From Gammaproteobacteria bacterium (lineage in GTDB: Bacteria > Pseudomonadota > Gammaproteobacteria > Nevskiales > Nevskiaceae): DNA of 64,000 nt. The notes under the pieces were generated by a model. It did not search any database and had not been told where the DNA came from. It saw only the letters and a program-made list of their open reading frames with translations. A program made the translations under genes and the position numbers. Below are positions 1-8,309 of this stretch, in pieces; the first letter of the stretch is position 1, and every line of letters starts with the position of its first letter. The stretch lies in the NCBI GenBank assembly GCA_026398875.1, contig JAPLSB010000014.1, positions 1-64,000 of the forward strand, written 5' to 3'.

Positions 1-2203
1 GCGCCTGGCGCCGCACTTCGCCGGCCGTCATGCCGAACAGCGCGAGGTCGGCCGGGCGCGGCCGGATCTGGATCTGCGGCACCAGCACCTGCTGCTCCAC
101 TTTCAGATCGGCGACGCCGGGAATCGCCGCCAGCGCAGCCCTGACCCTTTCGGCCGCGGCGCGCAGTTCGCCCTGATCGGGCCCGAAGATCCGCACCGCG
201 ATGGTCGACCCGGCGCCACTCAGCACTTCCTTGATCCGCTCGCGCAGATAGGTCAGCACATCGCGATACAGGCCCGGATAGCCGGCAATCACCTGCTGGA
301 TCCGCTGCACGCTGGCCTGATAGTCGGCCTTTGCATCGAGGCTGATCCACAGCTCGGTGAAGTTTGGTCCGACGACTTCATCGGCGACTTCAGCGCGGCC
401 GATGTGGGAGCCGAAATTGCGGACGCCGGGAATTGCCCGCAGCTCCTTCGACACCCGTGTGGTGATCCGCTCCATCGCTTCGATCGACGTTCCTGGCTTT
501 TCGACCCAGTGCATCAGGAAATCGGTTTCCTGGAAGTCCGGCAGGAACTGCTGCTTGAAGCCGGCCTGGCTGCCGATGGCGATGAGCAGCCCGCCAGCGA
601 CGATCGCGATCGCCAGCCGCGGCCGGGCAACGAGCCGCGGCAGCAGTCGGCCGTAATGCCGCTTGATCCCGGCCACCAGCTTGGTGTCGCTTGCGGCTTC
701 CGGCCGTTGCGGCAGCAGCATCAGGCACAGCGCCGGCGTCACCACGAGCGCGACCAGCAGCGAGGCGGCAATCGCAAGCACATAGGCCACGGCGAGCGGC
801 CGGAAGAAGGTGCCGGCGACGCCGTCGAGAAAGAAGATCGGCAGGAACAGCAGCATCACGATTGCCGAGGCGAACACCACCGCCGAACGCACTTCCAGCG
901 ATGCGCCGAGCACCACGGCAAACGACGCGCGCGGGGCCGCCGCTTCCCGGTTCAGCCGCAGCCGCCGGGCGATGTTCTCGACATCGATGATCGCGTCGTC
1001 GACCACCTCGCCGAGCGCGATCACCAGCCCTGCGATCACCATTACGTTGATCGTCTGACCGCTCAATAGCAGTACGAGACCTGCACCGAGCAGTGACAGC
1101 GGAATCGCCGTCAAGCTGATCAGCGCCTGCCGCCAGTCGCGGGTGAACAGGATCAGCACCACGGCGACCAGCAGGCAGCCGGACAGCAGCGCCTGGCTCA
1201 GGTTGTCGATCGAGCGCTCGATGAAGGTCGCCGGTCGGAAGATCTCGCTGTCGATCTCGACACCGGCGAGCCCGGGCTTGAGTTCAGCGAGTGCGCCTTC
1301 GACGCTGCGGGTCAGCGCCAGCGTGTTGGCGGTCGGCTGTTTCTCGACGATCAGCAGCAGGCCCGGGCCGTCATTGATGACGGCGCTGCCGATCGGTGCC
1401 GCGTACCCCTCGGTGACAGTGGCGACATCACCGATGCGGATGGCGGCATCGCCCTGTAGGCGGATCACCGCCTGCGCCAGATCTTCCGCGGTCTGGATCG
1501 CGCCGCGCTGCTGCACCGCCAGCCGCTGGTTCGGGATGTCGAGGTAGCCGCCGCCGCCGACCAGCACCGCATCACCCGCTGCCGCGCGCAGTTCGGCCAG
1601 CGTCACGCCGGCAATGCGCAGGCGATCCGGGTCGACCAGGATCTGCAACTGCCGGTCGCGCTGCCCCCAGACCGCGACGTTGGCGACGCCGGGCACCGCC
1701 ATCAGCCTTGGCCGGATGGTCCAGCGCACCCGTTCCGACAATTGCATGGCGTCGAGTGTCTTCGACGAGATACCGATTTTCATTGCCCGGCTGGTCGATG
1801 ACAGCGGGGGCAGCATCACTGGCGCACGCGAGGCAACCGGCAGGGCAGTACGCACCTGCGCCAGCCGCTCCTGCACCAGTTGCCGGATCTGGATCGCGTC
1901 GCTGCCGCGCTTGAACAGCAGCACTACGGACGACAGCCCTAGCACCGACTTCGAACGCACGGTCAGCAGGTCCGGCACGCCGCTGACAGCGATCTCGATC
2001 GGTACGGAGATCAACTGCTCGACCTCCTCGGTCGACAAGCCCGGCGCCTCGGTCTGGATTTCGACCATCGGCGGCGCGAACTCCGGGAATACGTCGAGCG
2101 GCACCTCGCGCGATGCGGCAAGGCCGATCAGCACCAGCGCTGCAGCCAGTCCGAGCACGATCACGCGCTGGCGCAGCGCGGTTTCCACCAGCCAGGCGAG
2201 CAT
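1..2203 (-). CDS. RND efflux permease, CusA/CzcA type (3' end outside window)
   Basis: Inner-membrane proton-driven pump subunit of a tripartite efflux system. The first 734 residues are visible; the family is usually about 1000-1050 long, so the C-terminus lies beyond the left edge. It starts [13 protein letters not shown] followed by a hydrophobic segment, as in CusA/CzcA. The porter region contains [13 protein letters not shown] and [14 protein letters not shown], typical of the heavy-metal (HME) RND family. A second membrane block (residues about 345-500) includes [14 protein letters not shown], the conserved acidic transmembrane segment. The start ATG lies 2 bp after the stop of the adaptor gene, so the two are co-transcribed. 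Substrate (metal ion or organic compound) cannot be told from this. No outer-membrane factor gene is visible. Confidence 0.9.
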   Translation of the reverse strand, partial: MLAWLVETALRQRVIVLGLAAALVLIGLAASREVPLDVFPEFAPPMVEIQTEAPGLSTEEVEQLISVPIEIAVSGVPDLLTVRSKSVLGLSSVVLLFKRGSDAIQIRQLVQERLAQVRTALPVASRAPVMLPPLSSTSRAMKIGISSKTLDAMQLSERVRWTIRPRLMAVPGVANVAVWGQRDRQLQILVDPDRLRIAGVTLAELRAAAGDAVLVGGGGYLDIPNQRLAVQQRGAIQTAEDLAQAVIRLQGDAAIRIGDVATVTEGYAAPIGSAVINDGPGLLLIVEKQPTANTLALTRSVEGALAELKPGLAGVEIDSEIFRPATFIERSIDNLSQALLSGCLLVAVVLILFTRDWRQALISLTAIPLSLLGAGLVLLLSGQTINVMVIAGLVIALGEVVDDAIIDVENIARRLRLNREAAAPRASFAVVLGASLEVRSAVVFASAIVMLLFLPIFFLDGVAGTFFRPLAVAYVLAIAASLLVALVVTPALCLMLLPQRPEAASDTKLVAGIKRHYGRLLPRLVARPRLAIAIVAGGLLIAIGSQAGFKQQFLPDFQETDFLMHWVEKPGTSIEAMERITTRVSKELRAIPGVRNFGSHIGRAEVADEVVGPNFTELWISLDAKADYQASVQRIQQVIAGYPGLYRDVLTYLRERIKEVLSGAGSTIAVRIFGPDQGELRAAAERVRAALAAIPGVADLKVEQQVLVPQIQIRPRPADLALFGMTAGEVRRQA

Positions 2204-2205
2204 TG

Positions 2206-3195
2206 TCAGCGTCCGGTGCCGAACTCGTAGCCGAACAGCTCGGCCGCACCTGCCGAGACGATCTCGTCGCCAGCCGCCAAGCCACGCGCCAGGATCAGGT
2301 CCTCGCCGTCAGGCCTCACCACTTCCACTCTCTGGCGCTGGTATTGGCCGTCGACGGTCTGTCGGTACACCCACTCGCCACCGTGAATGTCGGTGACCAG
2401 CGCCGATGCCGGGATCGCCAGTCCTTGCGCCGGCCCCTTCAGTGGCACGGCGACCGCGACGCGCTGGCCGAGCCGGTAGACCTGATCGTGATTGTCGAAG
2501 CGGTAGTAGAGGTCGATGGTGCCCGCTGCCGGGTTAGCGGTCGGCGGCGTGCGAACCGGCGCGACCTTGCGCGTTGGGGCATCGGAGCCCGGGACGCCGA
2601 TGCTGGCTTCCTGATCGGCTGCAACGCGCGGCATATCGGTCGCAAACACCGGAACCCGAACCCAGAGCGCTGCCTTGCCGTGAATAGCCGCAAGGTCGGG
2701 GCCGAGCAGTTCGCGCTGTGCCCGTGCTGCAGCAAGTGCCGCTTCGGCAGCCGCGCGTTGGGCGACGGCTTCATCGCGCGACCGGATGCTCCCGGCTTCC
2801 TCGATCAGCAGCGCATCGGCGCGCTGAGCCATCTGCTGCGCAAGCTTCAGGGCCGCCCACGCACGATGCAGTTCGGCATCGGCCGCAGCCTGCCTACCGG
2901 CAAGTGCCGCGAAGTCGCTGGTCGAGACGCTGGGCACACCGCTCGCACCGAAGGGCGCGTTGACGACTTCACCGGTTGCCAGACGGGTGGCCGAGGTAGT
3001 CCGCATTGCAACCTTGATGGTTGCTACACCCAGGCGTTGGTGCGCCTCAGGGGTCAGCGTGATCGACAGCAGGTTTGCTTCCGAGCTCACCGGCTCGGCC
3101 TTGGCCGGTGCTAATCCCGCTGCGGGAGGTCCGGCTTCTCGACAGGAGACGGTGATCAACAGCGGGACTACGAACGCTATCCGCAGGCTTTTCAT
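2206..3195 (-). CDS. RND periplasmic adaptor (membrane fusion) lipoprotein
   Basis: Predicted 329-residue periplasmic adaptor that links the RND permease to an outer-membrane channel. The chosen start [18 protein letters not shown] gives a short basic N-terminus, a hydrophobic core and a Cys at residue 18 that could be lipidated, although Thr at -3 is atypical for a lipobox. Longer upstream starts add a charged stretch that would spoil the signal. The middle has an alpha-helical hairpin rich in Ala/Glu/Gln (about residues 90-150), followed by lipoyl/beta-barrel segments and a C-terminal membrane-proximal domain ([30 protein letters not shown]). Stop and downstream permease start are 2 bp apart. 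HlyD/CusB-like family assignment is from this architecture. Confidence 0.85.
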   Translation of the reverse strand: MKSLRIAFVVPLLITVSCREAGPPAAGLAPAKAEPVSSEANLLSITLTPEAHQRLGVATIKVAMRTTSATRLATGEVVNAPFGASGVPSVSTSDFAALAGRQAAADAELHRAWAALKLAQQMAQRADALLIEEAGSIRSRDEAVAQRAAAEAALAAARAQRELLGPDLAAIHGKAALWVRVPVFATDMPRVAADQEASIGVPGSDAPTRKVAPVRTPPTANPAAGTIDLYYRFDNHDQVYRLGQRVAVAVPLKGPAQGLAIPASALVTDIHGGEWVYRQTVDGQYQRQRVEVVRPDGEDLILARGLAAGDEIVSAGAAELFGYEFGTGR

Positions 3196-3641
3196 GTCGT
3201 GCTCGATCAGGCTGCTTCGGAGCCTACTGATCTGATCTGGAGCCGGTCTCACGCCTGCATTACGAAATCCCAACCTTGGGGATTAAGCCGCTGACTAAGG
3301 CCGTAGCAAACGCCCTGGAGATCGTTTGAAGTACTGCGCACGCCTCCCGAACGATTGATCGGCAGGTTCATTTGACCGCAGGTGAGGGGACATCCGATAA
3401 CTAGCGCCTCTGGCGCATTTGTGGCGCGCGTCACAGTCAGCAATCAGCCCATAGGTGACTTCCACATACCTGAAATTGTCGCCCCGAAGCTGCCGGTCGG
3501 AGTCGCACACGGGCAAGCAGAGCAAAATATCCATGCTGTGGACAGACGAAACTTGTTTTTGTAGAGAACGGGTCGCGCGCCTCATGATCGGCCTGTAAGT
3601 GATTGGTTCGACGCGACTGCATAGTTTCGCGGGAGGCATGG
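3196..3641. other. Intergenic region between divergent genes
   Basis: About 450 bp separating the minus-strand efflux operon from the plus-strand nuclease-like gene; both promoters must lie here. Short open frames on both strands have no recognisable product. A small palindrome GCGCCTCTGGCGC lies near 3404-3416. Base composition is visibly less GC-rich than the flanking catabolic regions. No promoter could be assigned with confidence. Confidence 0.4.
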
Positions 3642-5801
3642 GTGGCGAAGACGATGAGAGCTGAGCAAGAAATCTTTGACGAGCTGGCCGGGCTCTGCGT
3701 CTCGCCCGGCTACGTGCATGCCATTGCATATTTCTGCTACCGCGACAACATAATCCGGTACTCGGGCGAGATGAAGGCTGAAGATATGCAGCACCTCTTT
3801 TCGAAGAGCCGGCTGATCCGCACTGAAACATCAACTCTCATTGGGCTAATGCTCAAGAGCCCGATTGAATACACTCTCCCGCAACCCAAGGTCCTTAAAA
3901 CGTACATTGAAGCTACAGAAGCGCTGCTGGACGAGATCCACCACGCGATGTCGGCTTCGTTTGGGCAGGACATTGATACCACCACGATCGCCGAGGCGGG
4001 CTTCAATCCTTTCACGAATGGCGCTGCATTGCGCGAGCCGATCTTCTACAGCGGTGAGTCCGCGTACAGCTTTCAGTACCGCGACTTCTCACCCGCAAAA
4101 TACGCGAATGATGACCCGTGGCTCATCGCCAACAAAGGCTTTTCGATCCAAGAAGCGCGCAACGTCGCCTTTGCCGTTTCCCGGTTGCAAGATGAAAAGG
4201 CAATTGCCATCACTCGTGCCACCCGTGAAAGACCTCCAGAGACGCTGACCTTTCTGCCCGGCAATGCATTCTCGGTGCAGGAAGTCGCCAACTACGGGAA
4301 CATCGACCCAGTAATCGTCGATAGGGTCCTCTCCGCCTTCGCTGTCCCGCCAGGCGCAACTAACGAACAGTTCAAAGCGCTGCACGATTTCAATATCGCC
4401 AACGCCAGTCCACTCATTCGTATGCCGGACAGCAATTTCCTGCTCTTCCAAATCTACAGCCTCGTGGAAGCGCTGTATGAAGCGCCGTTCTACTGGATGG
4501 GTGCTGACAAAGTCTATGTCAGCACCGCCATGCAGAACCGCGGCGTCTTCGTCGAGCAGTTTGCCGTCGAGCGCCTACGGCAGGTATTCGGTGCGGAGAA
4601 CGTGCTTGCCAACATCGACATCTACCAATCGAAGGACACCAAGCTCGCTGAAGTCGATGTGCTGGTGCTGTTCGGCAATCGCGCCCTGGTACTACAGGCG
4701 AAATCTAAACGCCTGACGCTTGAGGCCCGGAGGGGCAATGATCTGCAGATCAAGGAGGACTTCAAGAAGAGCATTCAGGATTCCAACGATCAAGCCTATC
4801 GTTGCGCGAAGTTGATCGAAGAAGGCAAGTACTCCTTCAAAGACAGCGCAGGCAATGCCGTGCAGCTACCGGCACGTCTCAAGCGAATCTACGTGATCTG
4901 TTTGGTCTCAGACCACTATCCGGCATTGAGCTTTCAGGCCCGACAATTCCTGAAGTTCGCGGCGAGCGACACGATTTCGCCGCCCTTCGTCATGGACGTC
5001 TTCGCACTCGACGCGATGACTGAAATGCTTGACTCGCCGCTGCACTTCTTGAGCTACGTGGATCGCAGGGCCGGGTACACCGACAAGCTGATGGCTTCGC
5101 ATGAGCTGACGATCTTGTCCTACCACCTGAAACAAAATCTTTGGGTGGACGATGCGCACACCATGGTCGTGCTGGACGACGATATCTCCGCCGACCTCGA
5201 TCTCGCGATGCTGGTCCGGCGCGAAGGCGTTGTTGGCAATGGTACCCCCGAAGGCATCTTGACGCGCTTCAGCGCGACGGCACTGGGGCGCATGGTCAAG
5301 GCAATCGAAGCCCGGCCTGATCCCGCGACTATCGACCTTGGCTTCACGCTGCTGACGCTCGGCGAGGACACTGTGCTTAAGGTCAGCGCCGGCATCGAAC
5401 AGATTGCCAGGCTGGGTATCGTTGATGGCAGGAATCATGATGTCACCGTGGGTCTGGGCAGTGGTGGCACCGGCCTCACGATTCACTACAACGATCATCC
5501 GATTGATGTTGCAGGACCTGCGCTGCAAAGGCACTGCCATGCGCGGAAATACACCCAACATGCTCAGACCTGGTTCGGGGTCTGTGTTCGGCCAAGCGAT
5601 CAGGCACTGCGCTTCGGGCTCAATCTGGACTTCCCTTGGGAGCAGGACGACACAATGGACGCGCTAACGAAGAACATGGGCAAGCCGGTCAAGTTGACCG
5701 CCTTGCTCCGCGAAGCCGCCAAGGCGCGAACCAAGGTCAGTCGCAATGACCCCTGCCCATGCGGCAGTGGCAAGAAGTACAAGAAGTGCTGCCTCGGGTA
5801 A
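3642..5801 (+). CDS. Large uncharacterised protein with nuclease-like core and C-terminal SEC-C zinc motif
   Basis: A 719-residue cytosolic protein without signal peptide or membrane segments. A GTG start at 3642 is chosen because GGGAGG lies about 7 bp upstream; an ATG at 3654 is the alternative. Around residues 310-375 there is a pattern like NERD/Mrr-type PD-(D/E)XK nucleases: a helix with FVEQFAVERL, then AEVDVLVLFGNR and VLQAKSK, supplying E, D and QxK. The last 20 residues carry CPCGSGKKYKKCC, the SEC-C zinc-binding motif found at the end of SecA and in many accessory proteins. The N-terminal 300 and the 400-680 regions are unrecognised. It converges with the next gene, 12 bp apart. Role unknown; a nucleic-acid-targeting defence protein is an inference. 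Confidence 0.6.
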   Translation: MAKTMRAEQEIFDELAGLCVSPGYVHAIAYFCYRDNIIRYSGEMKAEDMQHLFSKSRLIRTETSTLIGLMLKSPIEYTLPQPKVLKTYIEATEALLDEIHHAMSASFGQDIDTTTIAEAGFNPFTNGAALREPIFYSGESAYSFQYRDFSPAKYANDDPWLIANKGFSIQEARNVAFAVSRLQDEKAIAITRATRERPPETLTFLPGNAFSVQEVANYGNIDPVIVDRVLSAFAVPPGATNEQFKALHDFNIANASPLIRMPDSNFLLFQIYSLVEALYEAPFYWMGADKVYVSTAMQNRGVFVEQFAVERLRQVFGAENVLANIDIYQSKDTKLAEVDVLVLFGNRALVLQAKSKRLTLEARRGNDLQIKEDFKKSIQDSNDQAYRCAKLIEEGKYSFKDSAGNAVQLPARLKRIYVICLVSDHYPALSFQARQFLKFAASDTISPPFVMDVFALDAMTEMLDSPLHFLSYVDRRAGYTDKLMASHELTILSYHLKQNLWVDDAHTMVVLDDDISADLDLAMLVRREGVVGNGTPEGILTRFSATALGRMVKAIEARPDPATIDLGFTLLTLGEDTVLKVSAGIEQIARLGIVDGRNHDVTVGLGSGGTGLTIHYNDHPIDVAGPALQRHCHARKYTQHAQTWFGVCVRPSDQALRFGLNLDFPWEQDDTMDALTKNMGKPVKLTALLREAAKARTKVSRNDPCPCGSGKKYKKCCLG

Positions 5802-5813
5802 CGCGCACAACGG

Positions 5814-7010
5814 TCAAGCCGGCCACCGGGTGTTCTTGAAGTAGCCTAGATCCGCCTGGATCTGATCGATCTTCGTGTTCTCGGCAGGATCCCAGTCTGG
5901 CATGTGCAAGTAGACAATGTCTGAGGAATGGCCCTGCTTATCCGCTTGCGGCCTGTCTGTGGCAATGCCAACGACCGTTCTCACGGATTTGCATCGGCCG
6001 CGGACGATGAGGCAACGCAGCATCAGTTCGCGAGCGCGATGCTCTCGGTCAGCCGAATCGCCGGCAGTGACGACGAACGCGGCCTGGTTGTCCGCGACGA
6101 CAACTCGTGCGGCTACGTGTTTGGTGGTCGGGTGCAGGAACTCCATAAAGGCATCCGCAAGGTTGGCGCGGTGACCACGGGGTTGCATCGCCATAGCGAC
6201 CAGTGCGAGCTCGTTTTGGGTGACTTCCTTGCGGAACATGTCGAACATTCCCTCTGTGAGGAGGTCTTCGACAAAGTGCTCGATCAGGCGGTCCCAAGCG
6301 TAGGACGACTGGAGGTCCTTGTTCCGTGCAAGGTATTCAGGATCCTTGATCAGAGCGTCCCAGATGCCTTCTTGGATCAACGTCAGCGCCGGCTCGCCTG
6401 TGTCCGGATCGAACAAGCCAAAGTCTTCGCCGTTCTGGACATAGAGCGCAAGCAGGTCCTCTGCGCCGGAGCCAACGAAGACCGGCTTGGCGCCACGTTC
6501 GAAGATGCGCTCGGCGGCGGAGAGGTAGCGAACGAAGTCCGTGATCGTCGTGAGTTCGCTGAAGAAGGCCTGCAAGCTGAACTCGTCAAGCAGGTGGACA
6601 AATCCGTGACCCAGGTCGCCCCACTTCAGGGGTACGTTTCCTCTGCCGCCTAGGGATACCGTGATTCGATGGAAGCGGCGATCCGACTTTGGCGCCAGCA
6701 CAACCTCTCGGCCATCTCTGCGAACCACGCGATCGGCGACGCGAAGCCAACGCTCGGCACCCCAGATTTGCTGGACCGACTTGTCGATGGCGCTCTTCTG
6801 CCACCGCTCCCAACCGACGGTGTCGCCCGTGTCACGAAACTCGATCTCCTTCACAGAGATGATGATGATGTGGGGGCCGCACACCACCAAGCAGTCACAC
6901 AGTTCTTTCCCGCCTTTGCCGACTGGGTTTGGGTGCGTCCACAGCCTCATGAAGCTGCTGGTAGTCAGCTCGTTGACGAGACGTTCGGAAGGTGTGAGAC
7001 CGTCATTCAT
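5814..7010 (-). CDS. Uncharacterised protein with N-terminal nuclease-like motif
   Basis: A 398-residue soluble protein. The first 60 residues contain PSERLVNELT, then GKELCDCLVVCGPHIIIISV followed at once by KE: a conserved-looking Glu, a beta strand with Asp, and a strand ending in Lys. This is the spacing of a PD-(D/E)XK-like core, though the residue two before Lys is Ser rather than Glu or Gln. The pattern resembles the EVDVLVLFGNRALVLQAK segment of the convergent neighbour, which suggests two related folds side by side. The rest (residues 100-398) is mixed alpha/beta with no family I recognise. The ATG at 7010 is used; ATGAATGAC follows and no strong Shine-Dalgarno is seen. Function unknown. 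Confidence 0.55.
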   Translation of the reverse strand: MNDGLTPSERLVNELTTSSFMRLWTHPNPVGKGGKELCDCLVVCGPHIIIISVKEIEFRDTGDTVGWERWQKSAIDKSVQQIWGAERWLRVADRVVRRDGREVVLAPKSDRRFHRITVSLGGRGNVPLKWGDLGHGFVHLLDEFSLQAFFSELTTITDFVRYLSAAERIFERGAKPVFVGSGAEDLLALYVQNGEDFGLFDPDTGEPALTLIQEGIWDALIKDPEYLARNKDLQSSYAWDRLIEHFVEDLLTEGMFDMFRKEVTQNELALVAMAMQPRGHRANLADAFMEFLHPTTKHVAARVVVADNQAAFVVTAGDSADREHRARELMLRCLIVRGRCKSVRTVVGIATDRPQADKQGHSSDIVYLHMPDWDPAENTKIDQIQADLGYFKNTRWPA

Positions 7011-7320
7011 GGATCTGAGAGATGAGACTAGCCTAGTGACAACGGCGACTTTGGTGCGGCCTCGCAGGCGTCCCGCTCAATTGTCCGGCCACATTAACTT
7101 GTCGGTAATGGTGCCCGTTCGTCGCCTACAGCGGAAGGCCGCGTCAGCTGCAAACTGCACTATTTCACTTCCCCATAGCTGACCTTCTCGAAGGAACGCT
7201 CTTGGCACCTTGTGGACAGTCGACGGCGGTTTCTAGCCCAGAATCGGCATCCGATAGTCGATATGGATGGTACTGCTAGGGCGCCCCCCCGATTGCCTAG
7301 GTCTAAGCAAGTTCGATGAC
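7011..7320. other. Intergenic region
   Basis: About 310 bp between the starts and ends of two minus-strand genes. It must hold the promoter of the 398-residue protein. I see a C-run at 7282-7288 and no gene, tRNA or clear terminator. Confidence 0.35.
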
Positions 7321-7950
7321 TTACATGTCCGATTGATTCGCCTGATGCAGCTTCGTCTTCGCGACTGCCTGTTGGGCACCCAATCCGACGAGCATTGCGG
7401 CAAAGCAAGTCTCCCAGGCGTGCTGCGCCGCTTCGACGCTCGGGAAAACCTGCTCCATCTCCAGCCCGACCTGTCCGTGCACGGCGGTCCAGAACACCAT
7501 CAGACCATCGCGAGGATCGGCGACCGTCAGGCTCCCCTCGGCGATGCAGCGGCCGACGGCCGCGACGCAGTACTCGAACAGATCGCGAATGCCGTGCGGC
7601 GCATTGCTCGCCAGCGATAGTCGGCCGCTGGCCAGCGCGACTCGGTACAGATCGCGGTTTTCGAGCGAGATCGAGCGGTAGCGATTCGACATTCGCACAA
7701 AGTCATGGAGCGCATCGTCGGTCACCGGCACCGCGCGTAGCGCATCGGCAAAGCGGATGACGAACTCGTCGGCCGTGGCCGCGATCAGTTCGTCCTTGCC
7801 GGCGAAGTGGCTGTACAGCGACATCGTGGACGTGCCGAGATCACGAGCCAGCCGCCGCACGGTCAGTGCACCTGCACCTTCGTTGGCGACGATATGGGCA
7901 GCAATCTCCAGCAGGCGACCGCGGCCAAGCAAGGCGTTGACAGGATTCAT
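7321..7950 (-). CDS. TetR/AcrR-family repressor
   Basis: A 209-residue one-component regulator. The N-terminal helix-turn-helix (about residues 8-55) reads AAHIVANEGAGALTVRRLAR followed by a typical recognition helix and SLYSHFAGKDEL, the classic TetR signature. The C-terminal ligand-binding domain resembles the WHG/TetR_C group (VFWTAVHGQVGLEME). The gene is divergent from a ferredoxin/flavoprotein operon. Two copies of a 13-bp palindrome lie over the intergenic region, so it most likely represses that operon and itself. On the minus strand TTGTCA-18 bp-TATAAC places the transcript start at about the ATG, so the mRNA may be leaderless. Confidence 0.85.
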   Translation of the reverse strand: MNPVNALLGRGRLLEIAAHIVANEGAGALTVRRLARDLGTSTMSLYSHFAGKDELIAATADEFVIRFADALRAVPVTDDALHDFVRMSNRYRSISLENRDLYRVALASGRLSLASNAPHGIRDLFEYCVAAVGRCIAEGSLTVADPRDGLMVFWTAVHGQVGLEMEQVFPSVEAAQHAWETCFAAMLVGLGAQQAVAKTKLHQANQSDM

Positions 7951-7986
7951 AACAGCGTTATAGCTTCTATAACAGTGTTATGACAA
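7937..7986. promoter_or_regulatory. Divergent promoters with two TetR-type operators
   Basis: Two near-identical 13-mers, ATAACAGCGTTAT (7949-7961) and ATAACAGTGTTAT (7969-7981), share the palindromic pattern ATAAC-N3-GTTAT and start exactly 20 bp apart, i.e. on roughly the same helical face. Plus-strand promoter: TTGACA at 7937-7942, 16 bp, TATAGC at 7959-7964. Minus-strand promoter: TTGTCA (7981-7986), 18 bp, TATAAC (7957-7962). Both operators overlap both promoters, so bound repressor would shut both directions. Assignment to the adjacent TetR protein is inference from position. Confidence 0.7.
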
Positions 7987-8042
7987 CGCCGACGCCACGC
8001 AGTGATCGGCCCGTTCATCCGGTGCTTTTCGAGGAGCTGCTG

Positions 8043-8309
8043 ATGACGTTCGTGATTGCTTCACCTTGCATTGCCGACTATTCCTGTCTGGAAGCCTGTC
8101 CGGTCGAGGCCATCGGACCATCGCCGGACAGCGCTGATTTCCTGCGCGCCGAGCAGCTGTACATCGATCCGGCGCGCTGCATCGATTGCGAAGCCTGTGT
8201 CGAAGCCTGCCCTGTCGGTGCGATCTTCCCGGCTGCCAGCATTCCCGAGCGCTGGAAATCGGCGATCGCCATCAACGCCGCACATTTCGCGGAACCACGT
8301 CATGTCTGA
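8043..8309 (+). CDS. Ferredoxin, 7Fe/8Fe bacterial type
   Basis: An 88-residue low-potential ferredoxin. Two cysteine clusters are visible: a first with CIADYSCLEACPVEAI and a second with CIDCEACVEACPVGAI. The first has an expanded spacing like the FdxA-type 3Fe-4S/4Fe-4S ferredoxins; the second is a standard CxxCxxCxxxCP cluster. An upstream in-frame ATG at 7980 exists, but it overlaps the operator and the predicted transcript start. ATG 8043 has GAGGAG 7 bp upstream and gives the usual ferredoxin N-terminus MTFVIASPC. The gene overlaps the next by 8 bp, and the product is probably its electron partner. Confidence 0.85.
   Translation: MTFVIASPCIADYSCLEACPVEAIGPSPDSADFLRAEQLYIDPARCIDCEACVEACPVGAIFPAASIPERWKSAIAINAAHFAEPRHV

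Noticed and set aside
404..1069. Long open frames on the plus strand across the RND gene
   Set aside because: They are antisense shadows of a GC-rich gene whose minus-strand product matches CusA/CzcA throughout.
8056..8301. N-terminal extension of the reductase fusion upstream of 8302
   Set aside because: It overlaps the ferredoxin gene out of frame and lacks protein-like sequence; the FAD-binding start MSESRPLRVAIIGSG is the natural N-terminus.
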